Source: Variovorax boronicumulans (GTDB taxonomy: Bacteria; Pseudomonadota; Gammaproteobacteria; Burkholderiales; Burkholderiaceae_C). Taken from it: a stretch of 64,000 bases of DNA. Positions 18,747 through 28,581 of this stretch are shown piece by piece. The stretch spans positions 248,001 through 312,000 of the forward strand of contig NZ_JARXVG010000003.1 of assembly GCF_029892485.1 (NCBI RefSeq), read 5' to 3'. The position numbers were made by a program, and so were the translations under genes. The notes below the pieces were generated by a model, which saw only the letters and a program-made list of their open reading frames with translations, was not told where the DNA came from and ran no database searches. Within the stretch, counting starts at the first letter, position 1; the number at the start of each line of letters is the position of its first letter.

Positions 18747-20033
18747 ATGCAAGCAGCCATTCATTCACATCAACCGATCGCGATCATTGGCTTGGGCTAC
18801 GTGGGCCTGCCCCTTGCCGTGGAGTTCGGCAAGAAGCGCCAGGTGGTCGGCTTCGACATCAACGCCAAGCGCATTGCCGAACTGCAAAACGGACAGGACC
18901 ACACGCTCGAAACCACGCCCGAAGAACTGAAGGCCGCCGCACAGCTGGCCTTTACCTCGCACGCCGACGACCTGCGCGACTGCGCCGTCTTCATCGTGAC
19001 GGTGCCCACACCCATCGACAACGCCAACCGCCCCGATCTCACGCCGCTGATCAAGGCCAGCGAAACCGTCGGCAAGGTGATGAAGGCCGGCGCAATCGTG
19101 ATCTTCGAGTCGACGGTGTACCCGGGCGCGACGGAAGAGGTCTGCGTGCCCGTGCTGGAAAAGTTCAGCGGCAAGAAGTTCAACGTCGACTTCTTCTGCG
19201 GGTACAGCCCGGAGCGGATCAATCCGGGGGACAAGGAGCACCGGCTGCCGACCATCAAGAAGGTGACGAGCGGCAGCACACCTGACGTTGCCGATGCCGT
19301 GGATCAGCTTTATCAGCAGATCATCACTGCCGGCACCTACAAGGCCAGCAGCATCAAGGTTGCCGAGGCGGCGAAGGTGATCGAGAACACGCAGCGTGAC
19401 GTGAACATCGCGCTGATGAATGAACTCAGCCTGATCTTCCGCAGGCTGGGGATCGATACGCTGGAGGTATTGCAGGCGGCAGGCACCAAATGGAATTTCC
19501 TGCCATTTCGCCCCGGCCTTGTGGGCGGCCATTGCATCGGGGTGGATCCGTACTACCTGACGCACAAGGCGGTGGAAGTGGGCTATCACCCGGAGGTGAT
19601 TCTGGCCGGACGCCGCATCAATGACAACATGGCTATCCACGTCGCGGACGAAGTCATCAAGCTGATGCTGCGCAAGAACGTGCCGGTACTGGGCAGCAAG
19701 GTCTTGGTGCTGGGTTTGACCTTCAAGGAAAACTGCCCCGATGTGCGCAACACCAAGGTGGTGGACATCGTGCGCACCTTGAAGGGCTACAACACGCAGG
19801 TCGACATCTTCGACCCATGGATCGACGTGTCCGAGGCCGAGCATGAATACGGTTTGCAGTGCCTGCCCGAGATGCCTGCTGCTGGTCAGTACTCCGCCAT
19901 CGTGCTGGCCGTGGGCCACCACCAGTTCGTAACATTGGGCGAAGCGGGCATCAAGGCCCTGGGCCAGCCCGATGCCGTGCTGTTCGATGTGAAGAGTCTG
20001 CTGCCTTTGGGTGCTGCAGACGGTCGACTGTGA
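18747..20033 (+). CDS. tviB: UDP-N-acetyl-D-glucosamine/galactosamine 6-dehydrogenase (TviB/WbpO-like)
   Basis: 428 aa from ATG 18747; an earlier in-frame ATG at 18687 would translate the terminator hairpin and is rejected. The N-terminal NAD-binding motif is [15 protein letters not shown]. The catalytic cysteine is Cys263 in [12 protein letters not shown]. The C-terminal UDP-binding domain begins around [18 protein letters not shown]. It oxidises C6 of a UDP-HexNAc to the uronic acid. The epimerase gene follows 14 bp downstream, as in tviB-tviC/wbpO-wbpP. Confidence 0.92.
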   Translation: MQAAIHSHQPIAIIGLGYVGLPLAVEFGKKRQVVGFDINAKRIAELQNGQDHTLETTPEELKAAAQLAFTSHADDLRDCAVFIVTVPTPIDNANRPDLTPLIKASETVGKVMKAGAIVIFESTVYPGATEEVCVPVLEKFSGKKFNVDFFCGYSPERINPGDKEHRLPTIKKVTSGSTPDVADAVDQLYQQIITAGTYKASSIKVAEAAKVIENTQRDVNIALMNELSLIFRRLGIDTLEVLQAAGTKWNFLPFRPGLVGGHCIGVDPYYLTHKAVEVGYHPEVILAGRRINDNMAIHVADEVIKLMLRKNVPVLGSKVLVLGLTFKENCPDVRNTKVVDIVRTLKGYNTQVDIFDPWIDVSEAEHEYGLQCLPEMPAAGQYSAIVLAVGHHQFVTLGEAGIKALGQPDAVLFDVKSLLPLGAADGRL

Positions 20034-20047
20034 GCGGAGCAGGCACC

Positions 20048-21139
20048 ATGAGCCAATCCAATACCAGCCCGTCGTCGGCCTACGACAAGCTTCGCACTCG
20101 CTTGGTCACGGAGCGCCATGTGTGGCTCGTCACTGGCGTGGCCGGCTTCATCGGCAGCAATCTGCTTGAGCACCTGCTCAAACTTAACCAGCGCGTGGTG
20201 GGGCTTGACAACTTCGCAACCGGGCACCGGCGCAACCTGATCGAGGTTCAAACTCTGGTGGCGCCCGAGCAGTGGACCAACTTCCATTTCATAGAGGGCG
20301 ATATTCGCAATCTCGACGACTGCCAGAGTGCGATGGCCTTTCCTGAGGCTGAGGCCTCGTCGGGTGGAGGCGGCGCACCTGTGGAATATGTGCTTCATGA
20401 AGCCGCCCTTGGCAGCGTTCCCCGAAGCTTGGCTGACCCCATCACGACCAACGATGTCAATATCAGCGGCTTCCTGAACATGCTGGTGACTTCGCGGGAC
20501 GCCGGGGTCAAGAGTTTCACGTACGCGGCCAGCAGCAGCACTTATGGCGACCATCCAGGACTGCCGAAAGTCGAACACACCATCGGCAAGCCTCTCAGCC
20601 CGTATGCCGTCACCAAGTACGTCAATGAGCTCTATACCGATGTGTTTGCCCGCTGCTACGGTTTCAACACCGTTGGCCTGCGCTATTTCAACGTATTCGG
20701 TCCTCGGCAAGATCCCAATGGTGCTTATGCTGCGGTGATCCCGAAATGGATCGCCAGCCTGGTGCGGGGCGAGCCGGTTCACATCAACGGCGACGGTGAA
20801 ACCAGCCGTGACTTCTGCTTTGTCGCAAACGTCGTCCAAGCGAACCTGCTGGCTGCCGTTACGCAGGAGCCCGATGCTGTCAACCAGGTCTACAACGTGG
20901 CCGTAGGGGACCGCACCAGTCTCAATGAGTTGTACGCCCAACTGCGCAGCAAACTCCTGCCGCATTACCCGCATCTTCAAGACGCCCAGCCCGTGTATCG
21001 GGACTTTCGCGCCGGAGATGTGCGGCATAGCCTAGCCAATATCGGCAAGGCTCAGCGCCTGCTGGGCTATGCGCCCACGCAACGCATCGGCGAAGGTCTG
21101 GCCTTGGCCATGCCGTGGTACATGGCCCAAGAAAATTGA
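20048..21139 (+). CDS. tviC: UDP-N-acetylglucosamine(uronate) 4-epimerase (TviC/WbpP-like)
   Basis: 363 aa from ATG 20048 ([15 protein letters not shown]). It is an extended SDR with the NAD motif [12 protein letters not shown], catalytic Ser in AASSSTYG, and YAVTKYVNE with the Tyr/Lys pair. The long N-terminal lead (DKLRTRL) and [13 protein letters not shown] match the WbpP/TviC group. With the upstream dehydrogenase it should supply UDP-GalNAc and/or UDP-GalNAcA. A Gly/Ser/Ala-rich insert ([12 protein letters not shown], near residue 105) is unusual. Confidence 0.9.
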   Translation: MSQSNTSPSSAYDKLRTRLVTERHVWLVTGVAGFIGSNLLEHLLKLNQRVVGLDNFATGHRRNLIEVQTLVAPEQWTNFHFIEGDIRNLDDCQSAMAFPEAEASSGGGGAPVEYVLHEAALGSVPRSLADPITTNDVNISGFLNMLVTSRDAGVKSFTYAASSSTYGDHPGLPKVEHTIGKPLSPYAVTKYVNELYTDVFARCYGFNTVGLRYFNVFGPRQDPNGAYAAVIPKWIASLVRGEPVHINGDGETSRDFCFVANVVQANLLAAVTQEPDAVNQVYNVAVGDRTSLNELYAQLRSKLLPHYPHLQDAQPVYRDFRAGDVRHSLANIGKAQRLLGYAPTQRIGEGLALAMPWYMAQEN

Positions 21140-21268
21140 TCGAAACATACATGGCGTGCGTGAGTTGAAGAACTTGGTGACGACGCGAATTCACATGCGA
21201 TGAAAACCAACCTGCTCCAAGTCACTCGGCGCCCTTAGTCGCAATACCTCGAACCGAAGGAAACGCAG

Positions 21269-22441
21269 ATGCCAAAGACACCACTGGCCCTTGTCTCGCC
21301 CGCGCGAGCAGCAATTGGCCTAGACGCCGCTGACAAGGCGCCGCCCATCTATGTCACCCAGCCAGCGTTGCCACCACTGGAAGAGTTCCTCCCCTACCTG
21401 CAGGAAATATGGGACAACAAAATCCTCACCAACGGAGGCCCGTTTCATCAGCAACTAGAACAGGCTCTGTGTGACTACTTAGGCGTCAAGCACTTGGCAC
21501 TCTTCTCGAACGGCACGTTGGGCTTGGTGACTGCGTTGCAAGCGCTACGAGTGACCGGTGAAGTCATCACGACGCCATATTCGTTCGTAGCGACCGCGCA
21601 TTCACTGTTGTGGAACGGCATCAAGCCTGTGTTCGCCGACATTCATCCGGACACGCTGAACCTCGATCCGGCAAAGATTGAAGCGGCTATTACTCCGCAC
21701 ACGACCGCCATCATGCCGGTGCATTGCTATGGCCATCCGTGCGACGTAGAGGCTATCCAGAAGATTGCGGACAACTACAACCTCAGGGTGATCTATGACG
21801 CCGCCCACGCATTCGGCGTTCAGGATGAAGGTGGCAGTGTGCTGAGACATGGCGATTTGTCGGTTCTAAGCTTTCATGCCACCAAAGTCTTCAATACCTT
21901 TGAGGGCGGAGCCATCATTTGCCCCGATGCAAAGACGAAACAGCGCATTGATCATCTGAAGAATTTTGGCTTTGTGAACGAAATCACGGTGGTCGCGCCG
22001 GGTATTAACGGGAAGATGAGCGAAATCAATGCAGCCTTTGGCATGCTGCAGCTACAGCACGTGGGCGCCGCACTTGCGAGGCGCAAAAGCGTTGATGCTA
22101 CATACCGCGAAGCGCTGCGAAACGTGCCGGGAATTCTTTGCTTGCAAGACGCCGGGGAGCTCGTGGCCAACCATGCGTATTTCCCAGTCTTGGTGGAGTC
22201 GAATTACCCAATAAGTCGCGATGCTCTATACCAGAAACTCAAGGAGAACAATGTCTACGCGCGCAGGTACTTTTATCCGTTGATCTCTGAGTTTCCGATG
22301 TATCGAGGAATGGCATCAACCCATCGAGAGAATTTGCCTGTGGCAACGGCTGTGGCGCAGAAAGTACTTTGCTTGCCAATCTACCCTAATCTTGGTGATG
22401 CAGATTTAAGCCGAGTAATCTCCATCATCGCAGCGCGCTGA
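21269..22441 (+). CDS. DegT/DnrJ/EryC1 sugar aminotransferase (VioA-like)
   Basis: 390 aa. This PLP enzyme aminates a keto-sugar nucleotide. The PLP lysine is in SFHATKVFNTFEGG, with the phosphate-binding SNGTLGL and YDAAHAFG nearby. The wording (PPLEEFLPYLQEIWDNKILTNGGPFHQQLEQAL) resembles VioA/FdtB-type dTDP-sugar transaminases as I remember them. No rmlAB genes for a dTDP-keto sugar are in the window, so a UDP-4-keto-6-deoxy-GlcNAc substrate (PglE-like role) is the alternative. Base composition starts to fall here. Confidence 0.85.
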   Translation: MPKTPLALVSPARAAIGLDAADKAPPIYVTQPALPPLEEFLPYLQEIWDNKILTNGGPFHQQLEQALCDYLGVKHLALFSNGTLGLVTALQALRVTGEVITTPYSFVATAHSLLWNGIKPVFADIHPDTLNLDPAKIEAAITPHTTAIMPVHCYGHPCDVEAIQKIADNYNLRVIYDAAHAFGVQDEGGSVLRHGDLSVLSFHATKVFNTFEGGAIICPDAKTKQRIDHLKNFGFVNEITVVAPGINGKMSEINAAFGMLQLQHVGAALARRKSVDATYREALRNVPGILCLQDAGELVANHAYFPVLVESNYPISRDALYQKLKENNVYARRYFYPLISEFPMYRGMASTHRENLPVATAVAQKVLCLPIYPNLGDADLSRVISIIAAR

Positions 22442-22442
22442 A

Positions 22443-22679
22443 ATGGGATGTATCCAATTTGACTTTTTGAGTGAAGAGGGTTTCACAGGAGAGGTGATGC
22501 CATTTGTGAAAAAAGGCGCTCCGATTTCGCTATCGAAGCTCTTGGTAGATGTCGATATTTTGGAAGCCTGGCAGCTAAAGAAATTCAAGGGAAAGGGATA
22601 TTCATTTGCCTTATCGGATTTATTATCAGCCGAAGCGACCGTGACTGAAAATTCCCACCGCTCGCCGGAAAAGCGATAA
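22443..22679 (+). CDS. Orphan 78-aa protein between aminotransferase and flippase
   Basis: The ATG at 22443 lies one base after the aminotransferase stop, and the stop lies four bases before the wzx start, so it fits tightly in the operon. I do not recognise it. It has no membrane helix, no cysteine pairs and a mixed charged composition (SLSKLLVDVDILEAWQLKKF). It could be a real small accessory protein, or the tail of a lost sugar-modifying gene such as an acyl- or formyltransferase. AT-rich like its neighbours. Confidence 0.45.
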   Translation: MGCIQFDFLSEEGFTGEVMPFVKKGAPISLSKLLVDVDILEAWQLKKFKGKGYSFALSDLLSAEATVTENSHRSPEKR

Positions 22680-22683
22680 ATCC

Positions 22684-24216
22684 GTGTCTTTCAAACGCAA
22701 TATCCTGGCCAGCTACGCGACGCAGGTATACGTTACGCTTATAGGAATTTTAATTCTGCCCATGTATTTAAAATACATGGGCGCCGAAGCGTATGGCTTG
22801 GTTGGTTTTTTTACCATGCTGCAGGCGTGGTTCAATCTTTTGGACTTAGGTCTCACACCCACAGTTGCGCGCGAAACCGCACGCTTCAGAGGTGGGGCAC
22901 TCGATGCATTGAGCTATCGCCGTTTGTTGCGCGCACTGCAAGTCATTTTTTTGGCTATAGCAATATTCGGTGCTGTCGTAATGTTCGGATTTTCCGGACT
23001 GATTGCTAACCGATGGCTAAATGCACAAACCTTGCCTTTAGCGGAGATTCAGCTGTGCCTGCAATTGATGGCTGGCGGGGTGGCATTGCGCTGGATGTCT
23101 GGATTTTATCGTGGATGCATCTCCGGCTCTGAGCGATTAGTGTGGCTAGGAGGCTTCAATGCCCTCGTAGCCACGTTGCGCTTTGTAGGAGTTCTGCCAG
23201 TGCTGATACTGATTGGACCATCGCCCACGATTTTTTTCAGCTATCAATTACTGGTAGCTCTGATAGAGCTATTCGGATTGGTCGCAAAATCTCAAAGCCT
23301 TTTTCCCGCGATTCAACCCGACCAGATCATTGGATGGTCCATACGTTCGTTATTTATACCCATCCGGTCGGTGCTCCAATTCTCCCTCACGATCGCTTTT
23401 ACGACATCAGCGTGGGTGTTTGTAACGCAAACGGACAAACTTGTATTATCCAAATTTTTACCGCTGGTCGAGTACGGCTATTTCACTTTGGCCGTATTAG
23501 CCGCAAGCGGAGTAACAATGGTGGGTGGACCCATCAGCAGCGCACTCATGCCGCGGATGGCGCGTCTACAGGCAGAGGGTGATGAGGCAGGATTGCTTCA
23601 TCTGTATCGCAAAGCAACGCAAATAGTTGCCGTAATTGCCATACCTGCCTCCCTCGTGCTCGCTTTTTTTGCTGAACAGGTGCTATGGGTGTGGACTGGT
23701 GACGCGATAGCGGCCGCGCAGGCAGCTCCCGTATTGCGCCTGTATGCCCTAGGCAATGGCTTCTTAGCGATCGCCGCCTTTCCTTACTATTTGCAGTTCG
23801 CAAAGGGCGATCTTGTGTTGCACGTGCGAGCGAATGTTATGTACATCCTGCTGTTGCTCCCGACTCTCATATGGGCAACTTGGGTGCACGGTGCGAAAGG
23901 TGCGGGTTACACCTGGCTCATTTTGAATGCCCTCTACTTCTTCGTCGTCCCATTGCTGGTTCATCGGCGATTTCACAAGGGACTGCATCGTTTATGGCTC
24001 GGTAAAGATCTGCTCCCAATATTTTCCGCTTGCTCGCTCTCGGCTTGGATTTTGAGTTTCTTTTCATTTTCGAGTCACAATCGATTTTTCGAATTTCTAC
24101 AATTAATAAGTCTAGGGCTTGGCATGTTTATTTTTAGCTTGCTTGCCATATTTCTGGCTCGTGCGACGAGAAAAATAATTGCAAAAAAGATGATCGATCG
24201 AGTGAAGGCGGTGTGA
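22684..24216 (+). CDS. wzx: Polysaccharide flippase, Wzx family
   Basis: 510 aa, GTG start at 22684. It has about 12-14 hydrophobic helices and the N-terminal polysaccharide-synthesis signature (SFKRNILASYATQVYVTLIGILILPMY is split by helix 1). It would move undecaprenyl-linked repeat units across the inner membrane. Markedly AT-rich. Its stop overlaps the next glycosyltransferase start (TGATG). Confidence 0.9.
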   Translation: MSFKRNILASYATQVYVTLIGILILPMYLKYMGAEAYGLVGFFTMLQAWFNLLDLGLTPTVARETARFRGGALDALSYRRLLRALQVIFLAIAIFGAVVMFGFSGLIANRWLNAQTLPLAEIQLCLQLMAGGVALRWMSGFYRGCISGSERLVWLGGFNALVATLRFVGVLPVLILIGPSPTIFFSYQLLVALIELFGLVAKSQSLFPAIQPDQIIGWSIRSLFIPIRSVLQFSLTIAFTTSAWVFVTQTDKLVLSKFLPLVEYGYFTLAVLAASGVTMVGGPISSALMPRMARLQAEGDEAGLLHLYRKATQIVAVIAIPASLVLAFFAEQVLWVWTGDAIAAAQAAPVLRLYALGNGFLAIAAFPYYLQFAKGDLVLHVRANVMYILLLLPTLIWATWVHGAKGAGYTWLILNALYFFVVPLLVHRRFHKGLHRLWLGKDLLPIFSACSLSAWILSFFSFSSHNRFFEFLQLISLGLGMFIFSLLAIFLARATRKIIAKKMIDRVKAV

Positions 24217-25022
24217 TGCTTGCAAAACTATCTGTGTGTTTAATAACATACAACCAAAAAGACTACATCAAAAACGCGTTGGACGGAATTTTGATGCAAA
24301 AAACAACTTTCCCCTTCAAGGTGTTTATACACGACGATGCATCTACCGATGGGACAGCGGAGATTCTAAGAAGGTATAAGGAAAAGCATGGAGAGAAAAT
24401 TCATTTGATCATTCGTGAAGAAAACGAATTCTCGAAAAATGGATTCTATTTTTTCAAAGATTTGATTGAGCGCACAGAGGGTGAATATCTGGCCATTTGC
24501 GAGGGGGATGATTACTGGATCGATTCATCGAAACTCGAAAAGCAAGTCGGCATACTTCAAGGTAATGAAAAATATTCTATGAGTATTCATAATGCGTTGA
24601 GGGAAAACGTCGTTAGTGGTGAAAGAAGTTCTTTTAACAAAAAGAAGCTGCCACAGGAGATGGGAGTAAGAGACGTCTTGTTGCGCGGATGGTTTGCCCC
24701 TACTGCCAGTTTTGTATTCAGAAAGGAAAATGTTGTTATCCCGAAGATACCGGGAGTCAACATGGATATTGTGATGCTATATCAGAATGCCGCCAAAGGG
24801 ATTATTCATTATTCGGAGGAGGTTTCCTCCGTATATCGCTATTCGGCGCTGGGGAGTCTGTCTGAACGATATCGAGATGACAGAAGTGCCTTATATAAGA
24901 AAAAATTCGCCTTCCTTCGATATGTGGACCGTTCCTCGAAAGGCCGTTACGTAATTTATTCTTTTTTGGCGCGGATGAAAATACTCGCAGCTATCGTTCT
25001 TCGCGCGCTTGGATTGAGATAG
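24216..25022 (+). CDS. Family 2 glycosyltransferase
   Basis: 268 aa. GT-A fold signals are clear: SVCLITYNQKDYIKNALDGI at the N-terminus, HDDASTDGTAEI with the nucleotide-binding Asp residues, and EGDDYWID as the metal-binding/acceptor motif. It probably adds one sugar of the repeat unit. A C-terminal amphipathic/hydrophobic stretch may attach it to the membrane. GTG at 24213 is an alternative start. Confidence 0.88.
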   Translation: MLAKLSVCLITYNQKDYIKNALDGILMQKTTFPFKVFIHDDASTDGTAEILRRYKEKHGEKIHLIIREENEFSKNGFYFFKDLIERTEGEYLAICEGDDYWIDSSKLEKQVGILQGNEKYSMSIHNALRENVVSGERSSFNKKKLPQEMGVRDVLLRGWFAPTASFVFRKENVVIPKIPGVNMDIVMLYQNAAKGIIHYSEEVSSVYRYSALGSLSERYRDDRSALYKKKFAFLRYVDRSSKGRYVIYSFLARMKILAAIVLRALGLR

Positions 25023-25029
25023 TAGGAAT

Positions 25030-26298
25030 ATGAAGTCGAGAAAAATCTCCGGATTCTGGGAAGCTGGACTTCTCATATTCATATTTATCTACGTCTACCA
25101 AACGCCGATTGTTCCGAAAATTGTATATCCCTTGGTGGAGCTTTTTATCCTCCTCATATTCTTGCTGTTGCGTGGGCAAAAGTGGATGTTGATTTTTTCG
25201 CAATTGAAGATGGAAAATGCGCTAGTCGCATTAATCGTTTTTTTAAGCATGCTCAGAGATGGCCTATCGGGCGAGGCTGTCTATATTGATCGTTTTTTGG
25301 CTTGGTGGTTTCAAGCTTATATATTCGGTGCCGTAGTAGTCTATTTTCTCGTTCGCTATCGTCCGACAGGGGACGAGGATTTTCCGCGGGCGGTATATAT
25401 AACAGGCGTACTTTCTGCATGCATAACGCTGATTTTGTACTTCTCGCCGAGTCTAGATGATTACTACAAATCAATTCAACTCGATCCTTACTACGAACTC
25501 TATTCCAATTTCGATCTTCGGTATCGCGCCTATGGCTTTTCGGAAAATTTAACTTTCACTTACGGGTATCTCCTGGGAGTGTTTGCCGGATACTCGTTGC
25601 TGAAGATTGAGAAGAATATTTTCTTCATTCTGCCAACCGTTATTTGCTTGGCCGGTGCAGCTCTTAATGCGCGCATCGGATTCATTTCCTTTTTCATCTT
25701 TGTCCTGATTCATTTGTGTTTGGGCGGATCATTAAAAAAGACGGTAAAAATCCTTGGTTCTATTTTCATTTTCTGCGGCCTTTTTTATATCTTGAACATT
25801 GATATAGGGGAACAAGGGGAGTGGGTCGCGGCCTTTTTTAAGGAGTTTGCGAATTTCTTTGCATCAAATAATAGCTCCCAAGATCGGGGAACTTTCGATC
25901 TAATATTTGGCAGTTTTATCGTCTGGCCCGACGGAATATCGGAATGGCTCTTTGGAAGTGGGCGATCGTTGTTTTTAGATGAGAGAACGAATACGGATTT
26001 GGGTGTTTTCCTTCAGCTCAATTATGCCGGGATGTTTTTTTTGCTGGTCATTTTGATTTTTTCTGCGTATACATCTTGGCGGATTTTCAAAATAATGACC
26101 CGGCGCCATTGGTTTCCGTATATTTATACGTTCTCTATTTTTTTCCTGAACTTTAAAGGTTTTCTGTTCGCGGCCACGCCTGGAGGACGACTGCTTTTTG
26201 TGCTCTATGCATATTATGTAATCAAAAAAAGCCGCGTTGATCATAAAATTCGGCCGGCTATAGACACGGGTGAAAAACAAAAACTGTTGCCCGTGTAA
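25030..26298 (+). CDS. wzy: O-antigen/exopolysaccharide polymerase (Wzy-like)
   Basis: 422 aa with about ten membrane helices and a large polar loop (SGRSLFLDERTNTDLGVFLQLNYAG) near the C-terminus, as in Wzy/O-antigen ligase-type proteins. Sequence conservation in this family is weak, so the call rests on topology, on the LGVFLQLNYAG segment and on position among wzx and glycosyltransferase genes. It would join repeat units in the periplasm. A count of the 60 bases at 25081-25140 gives 24 G+C (40 %). Confidence 0.8.
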   Translation: MKSRKISGFWEAGLLIFIFIYVYQTPIVPKIVYPLVELFILLIFLLLRGQKWMLIFSQLKMENALVALIVFLSMLRDGLSGEAVYIDRFLAWWFQAYIFGAVVVYFLVRYRPTGDEDFPRAVYITGVLSACITLILYFSPSLDDYYKSIQLDPYYELYSNFDLRYRAYGFSENLTFTYGYLLGVFAGYSLLKIEKNIFFILPTVICLAGAALNARIGFISFFIFVLIHLCLGGSLKKTVKILGSIFIFCGLFYILNIDIGEQGEWVAAFFKEFANFFASNNSSQDRGTFDLIFGSFIVWPDGISEWLFGSGRSLFLDERTNTDLGVFLQLNYAGMFFLLVILIFSAYTSWRIFKIMTRRHWFPYIYTFSIFFLNFKGFLFAATPGGRLLFVLYAYYVIKKSRVDHKIRPAIDTGEKQKLLPV

Positions 26299-26343
26299 TC
26301 AATCCGAGTTGATTGCTGAAAATTAATCGTATATCTTATCGCT

Positions 26344-27534
26344 ATGGATCGTAACGCCTCAAAATTGGTACTCTACGTCGGGCCCTTTTCGTTTCCGTCT
26401 GGAGGCGCAGCGGCGCGTCGTATTTTGGGAAATTGCCAGGCCCTACAAGAGGCGGGATTCAAGGTCGCCGTAGCATCTGGCCAGCCGAGCACAAGTGAGA
26501 ATCTTTCGGAGTACAAGGGGATCAAGGTTTTATCTCTCGATGAGCGAAATGCCGAACATCTTCCAAGATGGTTGAAGCGGCTGGCGTATTTTCGGATGGG
26601 CTCGAAAACGCTTGAGTGGCTAGATTCATTACCGGAGCGCCCTTACGCAGTTATTTTATACAGCGGGTACTCTCCTTACCTACTGAGATTGATTCCGTGG
26701 GCCAAGCGAAATTCCGTGCGGCTAATTTTTGATGCGGTTGAGTGGTACGAACCGGATTCTTTTTTTGCCTATCTTTCTCCCTATCAATTAAACATTGAAC
26801 TCGCAATGCGTTTTTTAACGCCGCGAGTTAAAAATACTATTACGATAAGTAGCTTCCTGCACGATTACTACCTCAAAGGAGGAGGGCATAGCCTAAGAAC
26901 CCCGCCTCTACTGGACGTCCTTGAAACTGAATGGTCAGCACAGGAAAAGGACCGATTGACTACGATGCAGCTTGTTTATGCAGGATCCCCTGGGAAAAAA
27001 GACCTGTTAGATCGAATGCTTTGTGCCGTTCTAGAGGCAAAGCAGGAGGGGTTGAATTTAAAGCTATCCATTGCTGGCGTAGACCAAAATCATGCTGGTC
27101 TTTACCCTTCCATCAAACTTTTTCCCCCTGAGTTGGTCGCCTCCACCGTGAAATTTCTAGGGGTCCTTAGCCACGATGAGTCGATGCATCTTGTAAGGGC
27201 GGCGGATTATTCGTTGCTTCTGCGTAACGTAGCTCGCTATTCGAGAGCAGGATTCCCCACAAAATTCGTGGAGAGCTTCTCGGTTGGAACCCCCGTCATT
27301 GCCAACATTACCAGTGACATGGGAGAGCATTTGATCGATGGCGCCACTGGATGGATTTGCGAGAAACCGTCGCCTCAGAGTTTGAAGGCCACGTTATTCA
27401 GAGCGGCAAAAATTAACCGAGAAAAGCATACGCAAATGCGTCGGGCCTGCCGGGATCAAGCTCTGAGGGCTTTTGACTATCGTAATGCTTCCAGCTCCTT
27501 GACTCAATTCCTCGAGACTGCCAGAAATTTATAG
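26344..27534 (+). CDS. Glycosyltransferase, GT-B fold (family 4-like)
   Basis: 396 aa. The N-terminus has a Gly-rich GT-B motif (YVGPFSFPSGGAAARRI). The C-terminal domain shows LVYAGSPGKKD, a donor-binding region and SFSVGTPVIANITSDMGEHLIDG, which resembles the GT4 nucleotide-sugar pocket although the usual E-x7-E is altered. It should add a sugar of the repeat unit at the inner membrane. AT-rich. Confidence 0.82.
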   Translation: MDRNASKLVLYVGPFSFPSGGAAARRILGNCQALQEAGFKVAVASGQPSTSENLSEYKGIKVLSLDERNAEHLPRWLKRLAYFRMGSKTLEWLDSLPERPYAVILYSGYSPYLLRLIPWAKRNSVRLIFDAVEWYEPDSFFAYLSPYQLNIELAMRFLTPRVKNTITISSFLHDYYLKGGGHSLRTPPLLDVLETEWSAQEKDRLTTMQLVYAGSPGKKDLLDRMLCAVLEAKQEGLNLKLSIAGVDQNHAGLYPSIKLFPPELVASTVKFLGVLSHDESMHLVRAADYSLLLRNVARYSRAGFPTKFVESFSVGTPVIANITSDMGEHLIDGATGWICEKPSPQSLKATLFRAAKINREKHTQMRRACRDQALRAFDYRNASSSLTQFLETARNL

Positions 27535-27537
27535 ATC

Positions 27538-28581
27538 ATGTTTACCTCGAAGACCCTACTCATTACAGGCGGAACTGGTTCCTTTGGGAACGCGGTTCTC
27601 AAGCGATTTCTGAATACCGATGTTGCCGAAATTCGCATATTCAGTCGCGACGAGAAAAAACAGGATGATATGCGCAAGCGCTATCACAACCCCAAGCTCA
27701 AGTTCTACATTGGCGATGTGCGCGATGCGCGGAGCGTGCAACAGGCCATGCGAGGTGTGGACTTTGTATTTCACGCCGCTGCGCTTAAACAAGTGCCGTC
27801 CTGCGAATTCCATCCTATGCAGGCGGTCCAAACAAATGTGCTGGGCACAGAAAATGTGCTGGAGGCCGCAATCGGGGCCGGAGTTCAGCGGGTGATATGC
27901 CTTAGTACAGACAAGGCTGTATATCCAATCAATGCTATGGGCATCAGCAAAGCGATGATGGAAAAGGTGATGGTGGCGGCTAGTAGGAATTTGGAAGGCT
28001 CGGGCACCGTGATCTGTGGCACCCGCTACGGAAACGTAATGGCTTCACGAGGATCCGTCATTCCGCTCTTTGTGGACCAGATATTAGCTGGGATGCCAAT
28101 AACGGTCACCGATCCGACAATGACGCGCTTTATGATGACATTGTCCGATGCCGTAGATCTTGTTTTGTACGCGTTTGAGCACGGAAATAATGGCGATATC
28201 TTCGTTCAAAAGGCGCCCGCAGCGACGGTACAAGTGCTTGCCGATGCATTGTTGGAGTTAATGAATAAGGTCGGGCATTCGGTGCAGGTAATGGGCACAC
28301 GACACGGTGAGAAGTTATATGAGGCCCTTTTGGGGCGCGAAGAGTTGGCCTGTGCCCAAGACATGGGTAGCTATTTCCGCGTCCCACCCGATGGACGGGA
28401 TCTGAATTACGCAAAATTTGTTGAGCAGGGAGAACAGCGCCTAACTCAAACGGCTCATGGTGAGGACTACAACTCTCATAACACCACGAGATTGGATGTT
28501 GCCGGCATGAAAGCCTTGCTTCTCAAGCTTGATTTCATGCGACGTATCGCTGCTGGCGAAAATGTCATAGCAGAGGAGTGA
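27538..28581 (+). CDS. capE: UDP-GlcNAc 4,6-dehydratase/5-epimerase (CapE/FnlA/WbjB-like)
   Basis: 347 aa. Extended SDR with NAD motif ITGGTGSFGNAVL and HAAALKQVP. In place of the usual Tyr-x3-Lys it has Met-x3-Lys (AMGISKAMMEK) after CLSTDKAVYP, as known for CapE/WbpM-type dehydratases. First step from UDP-GlcNAc to UDP-L-FucNAc. It is followed by capF and capG in pathway order; the capF start overlaps its stop (TGATG). Confidence 0.93.
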   Translation: MFTSKTLLITGGTGSFGNAVLKRFLNTDVAEIRIFSRDEKKQDDMRKRYHNPKLKFYIGDVRDARSVQQAMRGVDFVFHAAALKQVPSCEFHPMQAVQTNVLGTENVLEAAIGAGVQRVICLSTDKAVYPINAMGISKAMMEKVMVAASRNLEGSGTVICGTRYGNVMASRGSVIPLFVDQILAGMPITVTDPTMTRFMMTLSDAVDLVLYAFEHGNNGDIFVQKAPAATVQVLADALLELMNKVGHSVQVMGTRHGEKLYEALLGREELACAQDMGSYFRVPPDGRDLNYAKFVEQGEQRLTQTAHGEDYNSHNTTRLDVAGMKALLLKLDFMRRIAAGENVIAEE

